Assembly: GCA_046533095.1 (NCBI GenBank)
Contig: JAJQRA010000023.1
Span: forward strand, 1 to 64,000
DNA from: ZAX-1 sp046533095
Lineage (GTDB): Bacteria; Bacillota; Clostridia; Lachnospirales; Lachnospiraceae
Direction: 5' to 3'
Length of the DNA stretch: 64,000 bases
Shown here in pieces: positions 33,251-43,450 of this stretch. The notes below the pieces were generated by a model. The model worked only from the letters and a program-made list of their open reading frames with translations. It was not told where the DNA came from and made no database searches. The position numbers were made by a program, and so were the translations under genes. Numbering within the stretch: position 1 is the stretch's first letter; each line of letters starts with the position of its first letter.

Positions 33251-35655
33251 ATCCCTATGCTTTCTAATGCCTTTACGATCTTGCCCATAGCGGCAGATAC
33301 ATCAGCCTCTTCTAATGTCTTATCGTTTGCCCGAAATGTAATGGTATAAGCCACTGATTTAAAGCCTGCTTTGATTTGAGCCCCTTCATATAAATCAAAA
33401 AGCTCCAAATGTTCAAGGTATCTCCCACCTTTTGTTTCAATGGCCTTTTCAATCTCCCCTGCTAGAATGTGCTTTGGCACGACCATGCTAATATCACGGG
33501 AAACAGCCGGATATTTTGCGATTCCTTTGTATTTACGCCCAAAATCTGCAAATGATACCACTTTTTGCAGATCAATTACTGCCACATAGCATCTTTCTTT
33601 CATGTCATAATTTTCTACTGTCTGTGGATGCAGTTCACCAAGATAACCCATAACTTCATCTTGGTATATAATTTCCGCCTGCCTACCGGGGTGCAGAAAT
33701 GGTTTGTCCGCTTCTGGAGAATAGGTTTCTTTTTCCCGCAGGCCTAATTTATCAAAGAGTTCTTCCACCACACCTTTCATTGTATAAAAATCGCCATCGC
33801 CATACATGCCGAGTGTTAACTGCATACGCTCCTCCGGTAGCTCTTCCGTTGGATTCTTACTTGGAATATAAATATTTCCCAGTTCATACAGACGGACATT
33901 TTTGTTTCTCCGATTAAAATTGGTAGCAAGGGAGGTCAGCATTCCATTTAAAGAGATTGTCCGCATGATACGAAAGTCTTCCCCAAGCGGATTTAAAATG
34001 GTAACTGCATTTCGTAAGGGCGAATCAGATGGAAGCAATAATTTATCAAATACTTTCGAGCTTTCAAAGGAATAGCTCATTCCTTGGCTAAATCCACAAA
34101 ATTCTGCTACTGTTTGAGCTGCTGCCTCTACGCGAAGCTTAAAGGGCAGTTTTCCTGACATAGCCTCGCCACTTGGCAAGGTTGTTGGAATATTGTCATA
34201 GCCATAAAATCTGGCCACTTCCTCTGCTAGATCTGCAAAACATTCTAAATCCGGCCTCCAGCTTGGCACACTTACCTTCCCTGTACTATCTTCATAGTGA
34301 AGATCTAATTTTTTCAAATATCCAATCATCGTATCTTTGTCAATCTGTGTCCCAAGGAGGCGGTTCACTTTTTTTGCATCAAAGAAAATATTTTTCCCCT
34401 TTGCAGGTTCCCCATAGACATCTATCACACCGCCGACGACTTCTCCCGCACCTAGTTCTTCTATCAGCTGGCAGGCACGGTTGACGGCTTCTATCGAACG
34501 ATTAGGGTCTAGCCCTTTTTCAAATTTACTGCTGGCATCTGTGCGCAATCCGATTTTTTTACTGGATAGGCGGATATTCGTACCATTAAAACATGCCGCC
34601 TCAAATAGCATCGTCTGTACATTTTCGGTGATCATAGAATTTTCGCCACCCATGATTCCGGCAATGCCAATTGCCTTTTCTCCATCGCAAATCATTAAAA
34701 CAGAATCGTCCATCACACGCTCTTGCCCATCTAATGTTTGAAACCGCTCCTTGTTTTCTGCACGACGCACGATAATCTCATTCCCTGCAATACTGTCTAC
34801 GTCAAATGCATGCATAGGCTGTCCATACTCTTCCATGACATAATTCGTAATATCTACAATATTATTGATGCTGCGGATTCCCTGCGATGCCAAACGCCTT
34901 TGCATCCACTGTGGCGAAGGGGCAATTTTAATATTTTTTACAACGCGTGCGCAATATCTAGGGCAGAGCCGGCTATCTTTTACGGTTACTTTGACATAAT
35001 CCATTATATTTTCGCTATTTCCTGTTTGGGCTACGACAGGGGGGACAAATTCCTTATCAAACGTTGCGGCCGCCTCGCGTGCGATTCCAAGCACCCCAAA
35101 GCAGTCAATCCGGTTTGATGTTATTTCATATTCAAATACTACATCATCTAGTTCAAGTGCCTTTATAGCGCTTTCTCCGATGATTGCATCTTCCTCTAAA
35201 ATATAGATACCGTCTTTTGGCGCTTTTGGAAACATGTCCCTCGTAGAACCTAATTCTTCGATGGAGCAAAGCATTCCATTTGACACTACCCCCCGCAATT
35301 TGCCCTTTTTAATCTTAATTCCACCTGCTGTCTTTTTTCCATCATGCGTTCCGGCAACTCTTCCGCCATCAAGTACGACCGGCACTTTATCTTTTTCATG
35401 TACATTTGTTGCACCTGTAACAATTTGCACTGGCTCTGCCGCACCTATATTTACTTGGCAAATAATTAGTTTATCCGCATCCGGGTGCTTTTCTATTTTA
35501 TCGATTTGTCCAATGACAATCTTTTCTAAGTCCGCATCTAAGCATTCATAACGTTCAACCTTCGTTCCGGAAAGTGTCATTGCATCTGCATATTCTTGTG
35601 CCGTTACAGCAAGATCCGGTACATAGGCTTTTATCCATGATAATGATGTATTCAT
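33235..35655 (-). CDS. pheT: Phenylalanine-tRNA ligase beta subunit
   Basis: 806 residues. Order: N-terminal tRNA-binding EMAP-like domain (VIGQIDKIEKHPDADKLIIC), B3/B4 editing domain (SNRIDCFGVLGIAREAAA), B5 domain (VNRLLGTQIDKDTMIGYL), the catalytic-like core and the C-terminal FDX-ACB anticodon-binding domain (KYPAVSRDISMVVPKHI). It pairs with PheS in an alpha2-beta2 enzyme. It lies 130 bp downstream of pheS, the gap holding a duplicated pheS end. Confidence 0.97.
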   Translation of the reverse strand: MNTSLSWIKAYVPDLAVTAQEYADAMTLSGTKVERYECLDADLEKIVIGQIDKIEKHPDADKLIICQVNIGAAEPVQIVTGATNVHEKDKVPVVLDGGRVAGTHDGKKTAGGIKIKKGKLRGVVSNGMLCSIEELGSTRDMFPKAPKDGIYILEEDAIIGESAIKALELDDVVFEYEITSNRIDCFGVLGIAREAAATFDKEFVPPVVAQTGNSENIMDYVKVTVKDSRLCPRYCARVVKNIKIAPSPQWMQRRLASQGIRSINNIVDITNYVMEEYGQPMHAFDVDSIAGNEIIVRRAENKERFQTLDGQERVMDDSVLMICDGEKAIGIAGIMGGENSMITENVQTMLFEAACFNGTNIRLSSKKIGLRTDASSKFEKGLDPNRSIEAVNRACQLIEELGAGEVVGGVIDVYGEPAKGKNIFFDAKKVNRLLGTQIDKDTMIGYLKKLDLHYEDSTGKVSVPSWRPDLECFADLAEEVARFYGYDNIPTTLPSGEAMSGKLPFKLRVEAAAQTVAEFCGFSQGMSYSFESSKVFDKLLLPSDSPLRNAVTILNPLGEDFRIMRTISLNGMLTSLATNFNRRNKNVRLYELGNIYIPSKNPTEELPEERMQLTLGMYGDGDFYTMKGVVEELFDKLGLREKETYSPEADKPFLHPGRQAEIIYQDEVMGYLGELHPQTVENYDMKERCYVAVIDLQKVVSFADFGRKYKGIAKYPAVSRDISMVVPKHILAGEIEKAIETKGGRYLEHLELFDLYEGAQIKAGFKSVAYTITFRANDKTLEEADVSAAMGKIVKALESIGIELRK

Positions 35656-35720
35656 CGTGTCGTGATCTCCTTTTTTTGTTTATCTGTTAAATTGCTGATT
35701 CCATATCATTCATTTTAAGT

Positions 35721-35805
35721 GTCATTCCCTTTAAAATTGATTTAGGAAACTACCTTCATAACAAAGTTCCATACTGTCATTTCCTTTAAAATTGATTTAG
35801 GAAAC
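35721..35805. repeat. Duplicated pheS 3' end in the pheS-pheT gap
   Basis: GTCATT(C/T)CCTTTAAAATTG followed by ATTTAGGAAAC occurs at 35721-35750 and 35776-35805. The right copy is the end of pheS (RFLNQF plus stop). The unit spacing is 55 bp. Confidence 0.9.
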
Positions 35806-36805
35806 GTTGGTCGTTTTCATAGAGCAGCCTCATATCGTCAATCTCATATTTTAGCAATGTGATACGTTCCAGACCCACCCCGAATGCAAAACCGGAATAC
35901 TCCTTTGGATCAATGCCACTCATCGTCAATACATTTGGATGCACCATACCACAGCCTAGGATTTCTATCCAACCGGACCCTTTGCAAAAACGGCAGCCGC
36001 TTCCGCCACATTTAAAACATGTTACATCAACTTCTGCACTTGGCTCTGTAAATGGAAAATGATGTGGCCTGAATTTTACCTTTGTATCCATGCCAAATAA
36101 TTGCTTCGCGAATTCTGCCAGTGTCCCTTTTAAATCTGCAAATGTTATATTTTTATCAATAACCAGTCCTTCAATTTGATGGAATGAGGGAGAATGGGTT
36201 GCATCCACTTCATCCGAACGAAATACCCGACCGGGCGCGATCATACGAATCGGTAAATGCCCCTGTTCCATAACTCGTACCTGCACCGGCGAGGTCTGCG
36301 TACGCAGAACCATTTTTTCATTAATATAAAAGGTATCCTGTTCATCTTTTGCCGGATGGTTTTCCGGCATGTTTAACGCTTCAAAGTTGTAATAGTCAAA
36401 TTCAATTTCAGGTCCTTCTACGACTTCATAGCCCATGCCAACAAAAATACGTTCCACCTCTTCTAATGCAATCGCATTTGGATGCCGATGCCCCATTTTG
36501 CCTTTCTTTGCAGGAAGGGTGACATCAATCACTTCTTGCTTTAACCTTACATCACGTTCGGCTGTCTCCATTTTCTTTTTTGTGCCTTCAATCAGCTGCT
36601 CAATACCCTCTCTTGTTTCGTTCACAAGCTGTCCAATGATTGGGCGATCTTGTGGCGAAATATCCTTCATTCCCTTTAAAAGTGATGTCAGCCTACCTTT
36701 TTTACCCAGTATTGCTACTCGTATATCATTCAATTTCGCAAGTCCGTCTGAATTTTCTATTTCCCGGATTGCATCGGCTTTGATTTGTTCTAGCTTATCT
36801 TTCAT
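35786..36805 (-). CDS. pheS: Phenylalanine-tRNA ligase alpha subunit
   Basis: 339 residues. An N-terminal coiled coil (~1-80) is followed by the class II catalytic core: motif 2 region RTQTSPVQVRVME, FRSDEVDATHSPSFHQIEGLV and motif 3 GFAFGVGLERITLLKY. CFKCGGSGCRFCKGSG is a zinc-ribbon-like insert seen in many PheS proteins. It charges tRNA-Phe. It is the first gene of the operon and sits behind a T-box element. Confidence 0.97.
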   Translation of the reverse strand: MKDKLEQIKADAIREIENSDGLAKLNDIRVAILGKKGRLTSLLKGMKDISPQDRPIIGQLVNETREGIEQLIEGTKKKMETAERDVRLKQEVIDVTLPAKKGKMGHRHPNAIALEEVERIFVGMGYEVVEGPEIEFDYYNFEALNMPENHPAKDEQDTFYINEKMVLRTQTSPVQVRVMEQGHLPIRMIAPGRVFRSDEVDATHSPSFHQIEGLVIDKNITFADLKGTLAEFAKQLFGMDTKVKFRPHHFPFTEPSAEVDVTCFKCGGSGCRFCKGSGWIEILGCGMVHPNVLTMSGIDPKEYSGFAFGVGLERITLLKYEIDDMRLLYENDQRFLNQF

Positions 36806-36825
36806 TGTATTCTCCTTTCAAATTA

Positions 36826-36940
36826 AAAAATGCCCCTATCCAAAGATAGGGACGAAATCATTCCGCGTTACCACCCTGATTCTTGAAAACTTAATTCCAA
36901 GCGCTCATATACGTAACGTGTACTACTCGTTATTTCCTAC
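36826..36940 (-). promoter_or_regulatory. T-box leader of pheST-queA, apparently lacking a full Stem I
   Basis: The T-box core AGGGTGGTAACGCGG is at 36863-36877 (minus strand). It is followed by the terminator CCCTATC-tttg-GATAGGG plus T6 (36829-36853). Uncharged tRNA-Phe should favour the antiterminator. A TATAAT on the minus strand at 36941-36946 would place the transcript start only about 57 nt before the T-box core. That leaves too little room for the usual Stem I with its specifier codon. The short hairpin TAACG...CGTTA is all I see there. Confidence 0.8.
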
Positions 36941-36950
36941 ATTATACCAT

Positions 36951-37073
36951 GATTGCTACATAATCTTCGTATCCCTCCAAAAGATGCACATGCGCTTCGT
37001 TCGGTATTCACATGATACACGATTGCTACATAATGTTTCTTTCTAGGGATGCACACGCGCTTCGTTCGGCACA
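36951..37073. repeat. 70-bp tandem repeat upstream of the T-box
   Basis: GATTGCTACATAAT starts units at 36951 and 37021. Both contain GATGCACA(T/C)GCGCTTCGTTCGG. The repeat lies where a canonical T-box promoter and Stem I would be expected. Confidence 0.85.
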
Positions 37074-37375
37074 GGTATAAATTCAAAAATACAGCTCCAG
37101 TGGGAAATTCAATACCTACCTTATTCTTAAAAGGATTTTCAGCCAACCATCCTCTCTCTCTGCAAGCAGTATAGATATCTACATAACACTTTCTTCGCAT
37201 TTTATATAGAATTATAATAAAATTTTATAAATTTTTGCTAAAGTTATTGTAACATGTGAATTTAAAAACTGCAAGTGTTTTTAGCATGTTGTTTTGCCAT
37301 GGTTACAGTTCACACCCTAGTTGCCACAAGTTGTTGACAATAGCAAGGGTGCATACTATAATTAGAGAAAGAAGT

Positions 37376-38296
37376 GTGATAACTATAGATGATAAAGGAA
37401 ATGTAAAGTATAAGGACACTGTATTTAGGACGCTTTTCAGTGATTTAGGTAGATTGCCATCGCTGTATCGTGCTGTTTCTGGTAAAAGGTATGATCCAAG
37501 CAATAGATTTGAGATCAATACGTTAACAGATGTAGTCGCGAAGAGGAGCATAAATGATCTTTCCTTTACGGTAGATGGCAAGCTGGTTGTGTTGATAGAA
37601 CATCAATCTACGATCAGCGAGAATATGCCCTTACGATTTTTATTCTACTTAGCTGAACTGTATAGAAGAGGGTTAGAGGATAAGGATGTTCTTTATCGGA
37701 AGGATAAGGTAAAGCTACCGAAGCCTGAGTTTTACGTTTTGTATAATGGTACGGATCGTTTTCCGTTAGAGAAGACGCAGTGGTTATCGGAGTCCTTTTG
37801 CGATTTGCCTTCGAGTGAAAAGCCAATGATTGATTTGGAGGTTAAAATAATTAATATAGACCTCAATAGCAGCTCCGTAGTGCTAAGTAAAGATAAGAGT
37901 CTTTATGGATACAGTTACCTAGTTAATGAAATAAGAAAACAACAGCTATTGAGTAAGAATTTACGCGAGTGTATAGATAAGGCTATGGATTTGTGTGTGG
38001 GTAGGGGTATACTTGTTGATTTTATTACGAAGCATAGACCGGAGGTAGTAGATATGTTTGCAGAAGAATTTAATATTGAGATAGCAGAGAGAGTATGGAA
38101 AGAGGAAGGAGAAGAAAGAGGCATTAAAAAGGGCATCGTAGGTGCTGTTAAATCATTAAAAAAGTTTTCTGTATCAGATGAAGATATTGTTTCCACCCTA
38201 GTATCAGACTTCGGTGTAAGCGAGAACGAAGCAAGGAATTATGTGAAGGAATACAGCGGCAGTGGTGTGGAGGAGTTGAATGCATTTACTCCGTAA
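37376..38296 (+). CDS. Rpn family recombination-promoting nuclease / putative transposase
   Basis: About 306 residues from a GTG at 37376, the first reasonable start before the conserved part. An upstream GTG at 37256 would add 40 residues with no family character. The core reads YKDTVFRTLFSD, INTLTDVVAKRSINDLSFTV, and LVVLIEHQSTISENMPLRFLFY, the PD-(D/E)XK motif region with Asp...Glu-His-Gln. The C-terminus has the usual charged helix (EEGEERGIKKGI). It is unrelated in detail to the Rpn protein at 1897-2718, so this is a separate arrival. Short copies of its KHRPE-coding region recur just after its stop (~38287-38310). Confidence 0.85.
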   Translation: MITIDDKGNVKYKDTVFRTLFSDLGRLPSLYRAVSGKRYDPSNRFEINTLTDVVAKRSINDLSFTVDGKLVVLIEHQSTISENMPLRFLFYLAELYRRGLEDKDVLYRKDKVKLPKPEFYVLYNGTDRFPLEKTQWLSESFCDLPSSEKPMIDLEVKIINIDLNSSSVVLSKDKSLYGYSYLVNEIRKQQLLSKNLRECIDKAMDLCVGRGILVDFITKHRPEVVDMFAEEFNIEIAERVWKEEGEERGIKKGIVGAVKSLKKFSVSDEDIVSTLVSDFGVSENEARNYVKEYSGSGVEELNAFTP

Positions 38297-38418
38297 GCAT
38301 AGACCAGAGGGAATTATTTGCAAGGGTGTAAAAATTTCTGTGTCTGAAAACAAAAGTTTTCATGACTTGAATGAAATATGTGAGGGTGTAAAATAAATCA
38401 CGTTGTTTTGCATCTTCT

Positions 38419-39246
38419 TTATCTATTATTTTTTTTTGCCCAATGGTCTTCATAAATATTATTGATTTCACCACAGATCAACAAGATATACATTCCAAAG
38501 TAAAGCCAAAGCATGACTAATACCATCGTGGTCAAACTTCCATACATCGAAAATCCATTGAAATAATCTACATAAATAGAAAGGCCAAACGACAAGGCAA
38601 TCCAACTGACCGCACTTAAAATACCTCCCGGCAATTGGCTACGCAAGGTTGCTTTCCTGTTTGGCAACGCTTTATATAAAATTGTAAAAAACAAAACGAA
38701 AACAGCCAGCATGATGATTGTCCTTCGTTTTATGATCTCCTGTGTCATCTGTGCCACAAAAGGAATGTAGATTTTCAATAGTTCCTGTAAGGAATTTCCA
38801 AAAATAAGGAGCACCAAAGATAGGACAATGGCAATTAAAAATACCACGGTATCCAACACCGCATGTAAGCGGATTGTTATATAGTTCCTCGTTTCCATAA
38901 TATCATATACAGCATTCAATCCATTCGACAGATATTGAACCCCTTTTGCCGCTGACCAGATTGCTACGATTACGGTAATGGAGATCAATCCAATTGGTTT
39001 TGTATAAATTTCATGGATAAGCGAGATTAAAAATGTAGAAACATATTCCGGCGTATAGTAGTTCACCATTTCTAGTATCATGCTTTCCGTTACAGGCGTA
39101 TACCGAACGAGGGATATAAACAGCATTAAAAAGGGGATAAAGGACAATATCATAAAAAACGCCGACTGTGCCGCATATGCACTGATATTATCACGTTTGC
39201 ATTTCTTTTGAAAAAATCGAACCCTCCCCATCATCTTAAAAAACAT
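38419..39246 (-). CDS. YihY/virulence factor BrkB family membrane protein
   Basis: About 275 residues from the ATG at 39246, preceded by GGAGGAAAGG; an ATG 15 bp upstream is inside that site. Six TM segments, with the family blocks AYAAQSAFFMILSFIPFL, IWSAAKGVQYLSNGLNAVYD and PGGILSAVSWIALSFGLSIYV. The function is not settled; earlier naming as RNase BN is wrong. It is 19 bp after the SpoIID-like gene and shares its direction. Confidence 0.92.
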   Translation of the reverse strand: MFFKMMGRVRFFQKKCKRDNISAYAAQSAFFMILSFIPFLMLFISLVRYTPVTESMILEMVNYYTPEYVSTFLISLIHEIYTKPIGLISITVIVAIWSAAKGVQYLSNGLNAVYDIMETRNYITIRLHAVLDTVVFLIAIVLSLVLLIFGNSLQELLKIYIPFVAQMTQEIIKRRTIIMLAVFVLFFTILYKALPNRKATLRSQLPGGILSAVSWIALSFGLSIYVDYFNGFSMYGSLTTMVLVMLWLYFGMYILLICGEINNIYEDHWAKKNNR

Positions 39247-39265
39247 TGGCCTTTCCTCCATCTAT

Positions 39266-41539
39266 TTATAGATTTTCATTATAAACATTTTCTATCGTAA
39301 TATCTTTATAGAATTTAAGTAGGATATCCGTGTAGGAAATGCCTGTTTTGGCTAATCCATTTGCTGCATTTTGACTCATTCCGATGCCATGCCCATACCC
39401 TCCTCCGTAAAGTACATATCCTGTTTCAATTGGAATTGCAGTAAAATAGGCGCTAGGCAACAATGCCATATTTTGAATTGGGTCACCATTTTTATCAATG
39501 ATCTCCACCTGCACCGCTCCCAATATTTTACGGATATTATATTCGTTTGAAATCAAAACACTCCCTTTTTCATACTGGAAGCGCAGTTTTTTAATTGCAC
39601 CGCCGCCACCCCTTTCTTCTACATTAAGGGATTCTATTGCCCCAAAGGCTGCTACATCTCGTACGTCTGTAATGCTGTCATCCGCTGCAAAAAACGCTAC
39701 ATTATCAGGATTTGCGGTAAAACGTTCCATGACTGCCTGCGATAAAGCATCTGCCGGTTCTACAAAATTTAATTCTGCCGTCCATCGAAAATATGCCCCG
39801 TCGCTGTCATAGGCTGCGATTTCCTTATTCTGGATAAATTCCGAAAAAACATCTTCCTTGGACAAATCCGGTTTTGAACCATCGTTTAACAACGTTTCTG
39901 ACTGTAAATAATCATACCCATTTCCGCTCTCTATATTCCAAATACTGATATTTTCCGTACAGCCGCAGGAAGTAGAAAAATAGTATGCCTCCGCGATATC
40001 GCCCTTGTATTTTAATACCTCCCCTACCGTATCCTGCACGGCAAGGCTTGTCGCTTCCTTTTCCTCCTGCTTGTTATAGACCTGGTAATTCGTACTATCG
40101 TCCACGTGAGCCCCTAGTTGCGCATAGCCCCCTTTTAAAAGCTGTATACACGCATAGCTTCTTGCACATACGGCTTGGGCACGCAATGCCTCTTTATCAT
40201 AGGAAGCCGGCATTTCACTTGGCACTACTCCATATAAATATTCCTCCAAAGACAGTTCATTCACCACGCCAAACCCTTCTTCATACCGCCGCACTTCAAA
40301 CACGCCACGATAGCCCAAAGAAATTTTTTCCTGTTTTTCATTGGAAAAATAAATTTCGCTCTCGTTCGACGTCGTTTCCAGCCTCAAATGCCCATTTGTA
40401 TCCATCGAACAATAGTCGCTGGCTTTGATCGCCGTTCCCGCCGGAATGATTTCTCTCCTGCCATCGACAAGGATCTGATATTCGCCATCTGCTGACAAAT
40501 ACACGTCTTCATAATATGGCTGTGCCCCATTTAAAAGCAACACCCTTATCGTGTCTATTGTAGCCGGTTCCCTTAGGATAATCCCACATACCTTCTTTTC
40601 TGCCACTACGAAATCTGCAACGAGATTTCCGATCACCAGCTTGGATTCGTCTAGCTGTTCTACCGTTCCATAGGTCTTATATATCTTTATTCCATCATTG
40701 AATAAAAGGGTTCCATATCCATCGATTTCGATTTGTTTTTCGTTATAGGACAACACTTTCCCTTGAATTGTATCTTCTTTCTTGTAAATTGTACTAACAT
40801 GATTGTCCTGCCATTTTATATCGCATACCGTATCTTCTATCGTTTCATTTAACCCTGTTAGGGCAATGGTGACTTCTTCCCCTTCAAATAAAATTTCTGC
40901 AGTTTCATCTTTTGCAGTATGTACAAATACATTCGTTAACATGATTGGATCTTGACAGGCCTTTGCAATACCAATGATTGCATTTCCCATGGTATAGACG
41001 GTAAACATATCATACTGCTTTAGGTATTCATTACAGCCGGCTACAGTCATATAGCCTTTTTGCGTAAGATAAGCATCGTCCTTGTGGTCTTCTCCTAGTA
41101 TGATAATATCAAGAGGCTCTACCATATGTGCAACATCCAGCAAATCTATGACCTGCTCATATACTTTATTGAACTCTGCCCGGCTGACCGGTGTGCGCTT
41201 GCCTAGTTCCTCGTAGGTGACATATACAGATAGCCCCAACTGCTCAATTACCTTTTCAAGGCTCTGGTAGGTAAGCTTTTCTTCTGTTAATTCCCCCTTG
41301 GTTAGTTTTCCTAACCTTTGAGCCCAACCGGCCTCGTCATAATAGGTAAAGCTAAGCAATGCCGGCAGTTCACTTAAAACTACATAATCTTCCGAATATT
41401 CAAGCTTTTCTTTTTCCCTTGTCCAAATAGCATATGCCAAACTTAGGATCACAAGCAAGCAGCATACAATTCCTAACAAGGTAAATCGTTTTTTACTTTT
41501 TGTCCTCAACCATTTATCCCATGCATATTGCACATACAA
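39266..41539 (-). CDS. SpoIID/LytB domain cell-wall protein
   Basis: 757 residues. One N-terminal TM anchor (~17-36), a long extracytoplasmic part of unknown fold (~40-400), then a SpoIID domain (~420-750): RGVFEVRRYEEGFGVVNELS, GVVPSEMPASYDKEALRAQA, CARSYAC, and the C-terminal GYGHGIGMSQNAANGLAKTG. SpoIID proteins are peptidoglycan lytic transglycosylases that act on denuded glycan during engulfment or wall growth. The catalytic Glu region (PSEMPASYDKEA) is present. It is larger than B. subtilis SpoIID (about 340), so the N-terminal half is an extra module. Confidence 0.88.
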   Translation of the reverse strand: MYVQYAWDKWLRTKSKKRFTLLGIVCCLLVILSLAYAIWTREKEKLEYSEDYVVLSELPALLSFTYYDEAGWAQRLGKLTKGELTEEKLTYQSLEKVIEQLGLSVYVTYEELGKRTPVSRAEFNKVYEQVIDLLDVAHMVEPLDIIILGEDHKDDAYLTQKGYMTVAGCNEYLKQYDMFTVYTMGNAIIGIAKACQDPIMLTNVFVHTAKDETAEILFEGEEVTIALTGLNETIEDTVCDIKWQDNHVSTIYKKEDTIQGKVLSYNEKQIEIDGYGTLLFNDGIKIYKTYGTVEQLDESKLVIGNLVADFVVAEKKVCGIILREPATIDTIRVLLLNGAQPYYEDVYLSADGEYQILVDGRREIIPAGTAIKASDYCSMDTNGHLRLETTSNESEIYFSNEKQEKISLGYRGVFEVRRYEEGFGVVNELSLEEYLYGVVPSEMPASYDKEALRAQAVCARSYACIQLLKGGYAQLGAHVDDSTNYQVYNKQEEKEATSLAVQDTVGEVLKYKGDIAEAYYFSTSCGCTENISIWNIESGNGYDYLQSETLLNDGSKPDLSKEDVFSEFIQNKEIAAYDSDGAYFRWTAELNFVEPADALSQAVMERFTANPDNVAFFAADDSITDVRDVAAFGAIESLNVEERGGGGAIKKLRFQYEKGSVLISNEYNIRKILGAVQVEIIDKNGDPIQNMALLPSAYFTAIPIETGYVLYGGGYGHGIGMSQNAANGLAKTGISYTDILLKFYKDITIENVYNENL

Positions 41540-42348
41540 TACTGCCCTAGCAGGAACGAAAGAATATCGTCAGAGCACCTTTCCAAGGAACTTTCATCCC
41601 TTATTATTTTCTTCCGTCCTTTTTTTCATTATATCCTTTCCGGCCACACCGTGCAAGCAGTATATAGATTCCGCTATCTACACAAACTGCGGTATAGCCG
41701 GCTCGCAAAAATAAATCTCTGCTTTTATATATATGATTTAAAATCTCCAATATACTCATTAAATTTCGTATCTTTTATCAATCGCCACCTTTTATTAATC
41801 ATCGCCTTTTATAATTAATTAAAGAAAGAAGCTACTTAAAAATGCTCAAGCAGCCTCTTTCTTTGCTCTTCATTCTGAATCTTCTTCGTAAAATTAGTAT
41901 TCGTCTTTTGTTTGTCTCTTACGTAAGACTTCTTTTGTAAAAATCTTTCGTACTCATACTATCTTTCACAATTCATATTTTCTCTTTTGTTAGTCCCAAA
42001 ATGCCGTTTCCTGAAATTTTGACTCCTAGCAAAGCTAGGGGGGCTTCCGCACCTATTCTTCTGCCTTCCACTGATTCGAGGCGGCCTGGCATCTAAACAG
42101 GGATAATAGGAATCCCATAAAAAATTTGTAGGTTCAAAATAACAGGGTATCAAACACCCCAGGAATATCTTTCAGAAGAACTGTAAGTTTATTATACTCT
42201 ATTATGTGCCATTTATCAACTTAAAATTACAAATATTTATAGATTCATTGTGTAATTATTTCCATTATTTCCAAAAAACGCTATGAGAAATCTGATAATC
42301 TAGAGTTGTTATTTGTTTTTTTACAAAGATTCTCCTTAATTTAACTAG
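41540..42348. other. Intergenic stretch with one long hairpin
   Basis: No gene could be supported on either strand. AAAGAAAGAAGCTACTT (41821-41837) pairs with AAGCAGCCTCTTTCTTT (41848-41864) with two mismatches, giving a 17-bp hairpin that could end transcription from either side. The sequence around 41990-42160 may be mobile-element debris but matches nothing I know. Confidence 0.5.
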
Positions 42349-43073
42349 CTAGCTCCAATATGTCATATTTTTTTTATTATAAATGCCGTTATATATTTCT
42401 CTGTATTCTGGATATTTTTCTTCTATATACTTCATTATTAAATTCTTATATCCTCCACTTAAATTTAAGTTTTCCAGCCAGAAAACATCACATATATCTT
42501 TTGTCTTATCTATAATCTTAATAGCATCAGTAATTTCAGGAAAAATGGGTGAGATAAATGTAACAGTATATATCCCATTCGAATGCAATAACTCCATTGT
42601 CTCTACTCTCTCTTGTATTGTTGATGCCCTATCCATATCTCTCCTAAATGTTTCATCCATTGTATTGATTGAAAATGCCACAGTAACTCTCTTAATCCGT
42701 TTAAGTATATCTAAATCCCTTGCCACTAGTTTTGATTTTGTTGCAATTATGATTTCCGCATCTGTGTCTATGAACTGCTTCAAAATCCCTCTGGTTTTCT
42801 CATACTTTTTTTCAAACGGATTATAAGCATCCGTAACAGAGCCAAAAAAACTGATTTTCCATTATATTTTTGTGGATTTTTTATCTGTGGAAAATTTTTA
42901 ATGTCTATAAATTCTCCCCATTCTTCTTCATGCCCCGTAAAGCGGTTCATAAAATATGCATAACAATATTGGCACTTATGGGGACAGCCAACGTATGGAT
43001 TTACTGCATAATCTGATGCTGGCAACTTAGATTTTGTCATGACATTCTTTACTACAATTTCTTTTACTTCCAT
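42349..43073 (-). pseudogene. Frameshifted radical SAM protein of the SPL / mobile-pair type
   Basis: Starts MEVKEIVVKNVMTKSKLPAS (ATG at 43073, after AGAGGTG). It carries the radical SAM motif CPHKCQYCYAYF (CxxxCxxC) and GHEEEWGEFIDIKNFPQIK. In A7 at 42844-42850 (T7 on the coding strand) one base is missing. After a +1 correction the frame continues GSVTDAYNPFEKKYEKTRG and joins KQFIDTDAEIIIATKSKLV...KRVTVAFSINTMDE to 42349. The opening resembles proteins named radical SAM mobile pair protein B. As written it yields two pieces of 97 and 144 residues. The break could be a real mutation or a homopolymer sequencing error. Confidence 0.75.
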
Positions 43074-43082
43074 ACAATACAC

Positions 43083-43450
43083 CTCTGATCTTATCCTTGA
43101 TAATTACATCATACCATAGCCTAAGGAACAGTTCCTAACCAGCTCAATCACTTCCCTTTCGTTTCGGCTCTGTTGCTCCCAGTCCTACGCTTAAATCTAA
43201 TATTGCCATTTTGACTCCAAGGACTCGATACAAGGCGGTTGGTTAAACCTTACCTTGGTATGCTTCCTACCATATTTCTTCCGCTTACCAAAGCTTTGCA
43301 GAATTTCTTCCGCTTGCTAGGTGAAATCAGCTACGCTGATTTCACAGCCCGCACTATAAGGAAATTTTATTATAATTCAGAATAATAAGCATAAATATCA
43401 AATGTTCTAACTTAAAAAATCCTGTAATATCCTAAAAAACTTATTGACGA
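43083..43450. other. Intergenic stretch before the nitrogenase-like cluster
   Basis: It contains a near-perfect palindrome CTAAGGAACAGTTCCTAA (43121-43138) and short repeats of TTTCTTCCGCTT. No gene. No convincing -35/-10 pair was found, although TTATAAT lies near 43370. Confidence 0.5.

Noticed and set aside
36937..37200. 87-codon minus-strand frame upstream of pheS
   Set aside because: It crosses the tandem duplication and promoter region, has no family features and no convincing ribosome site.
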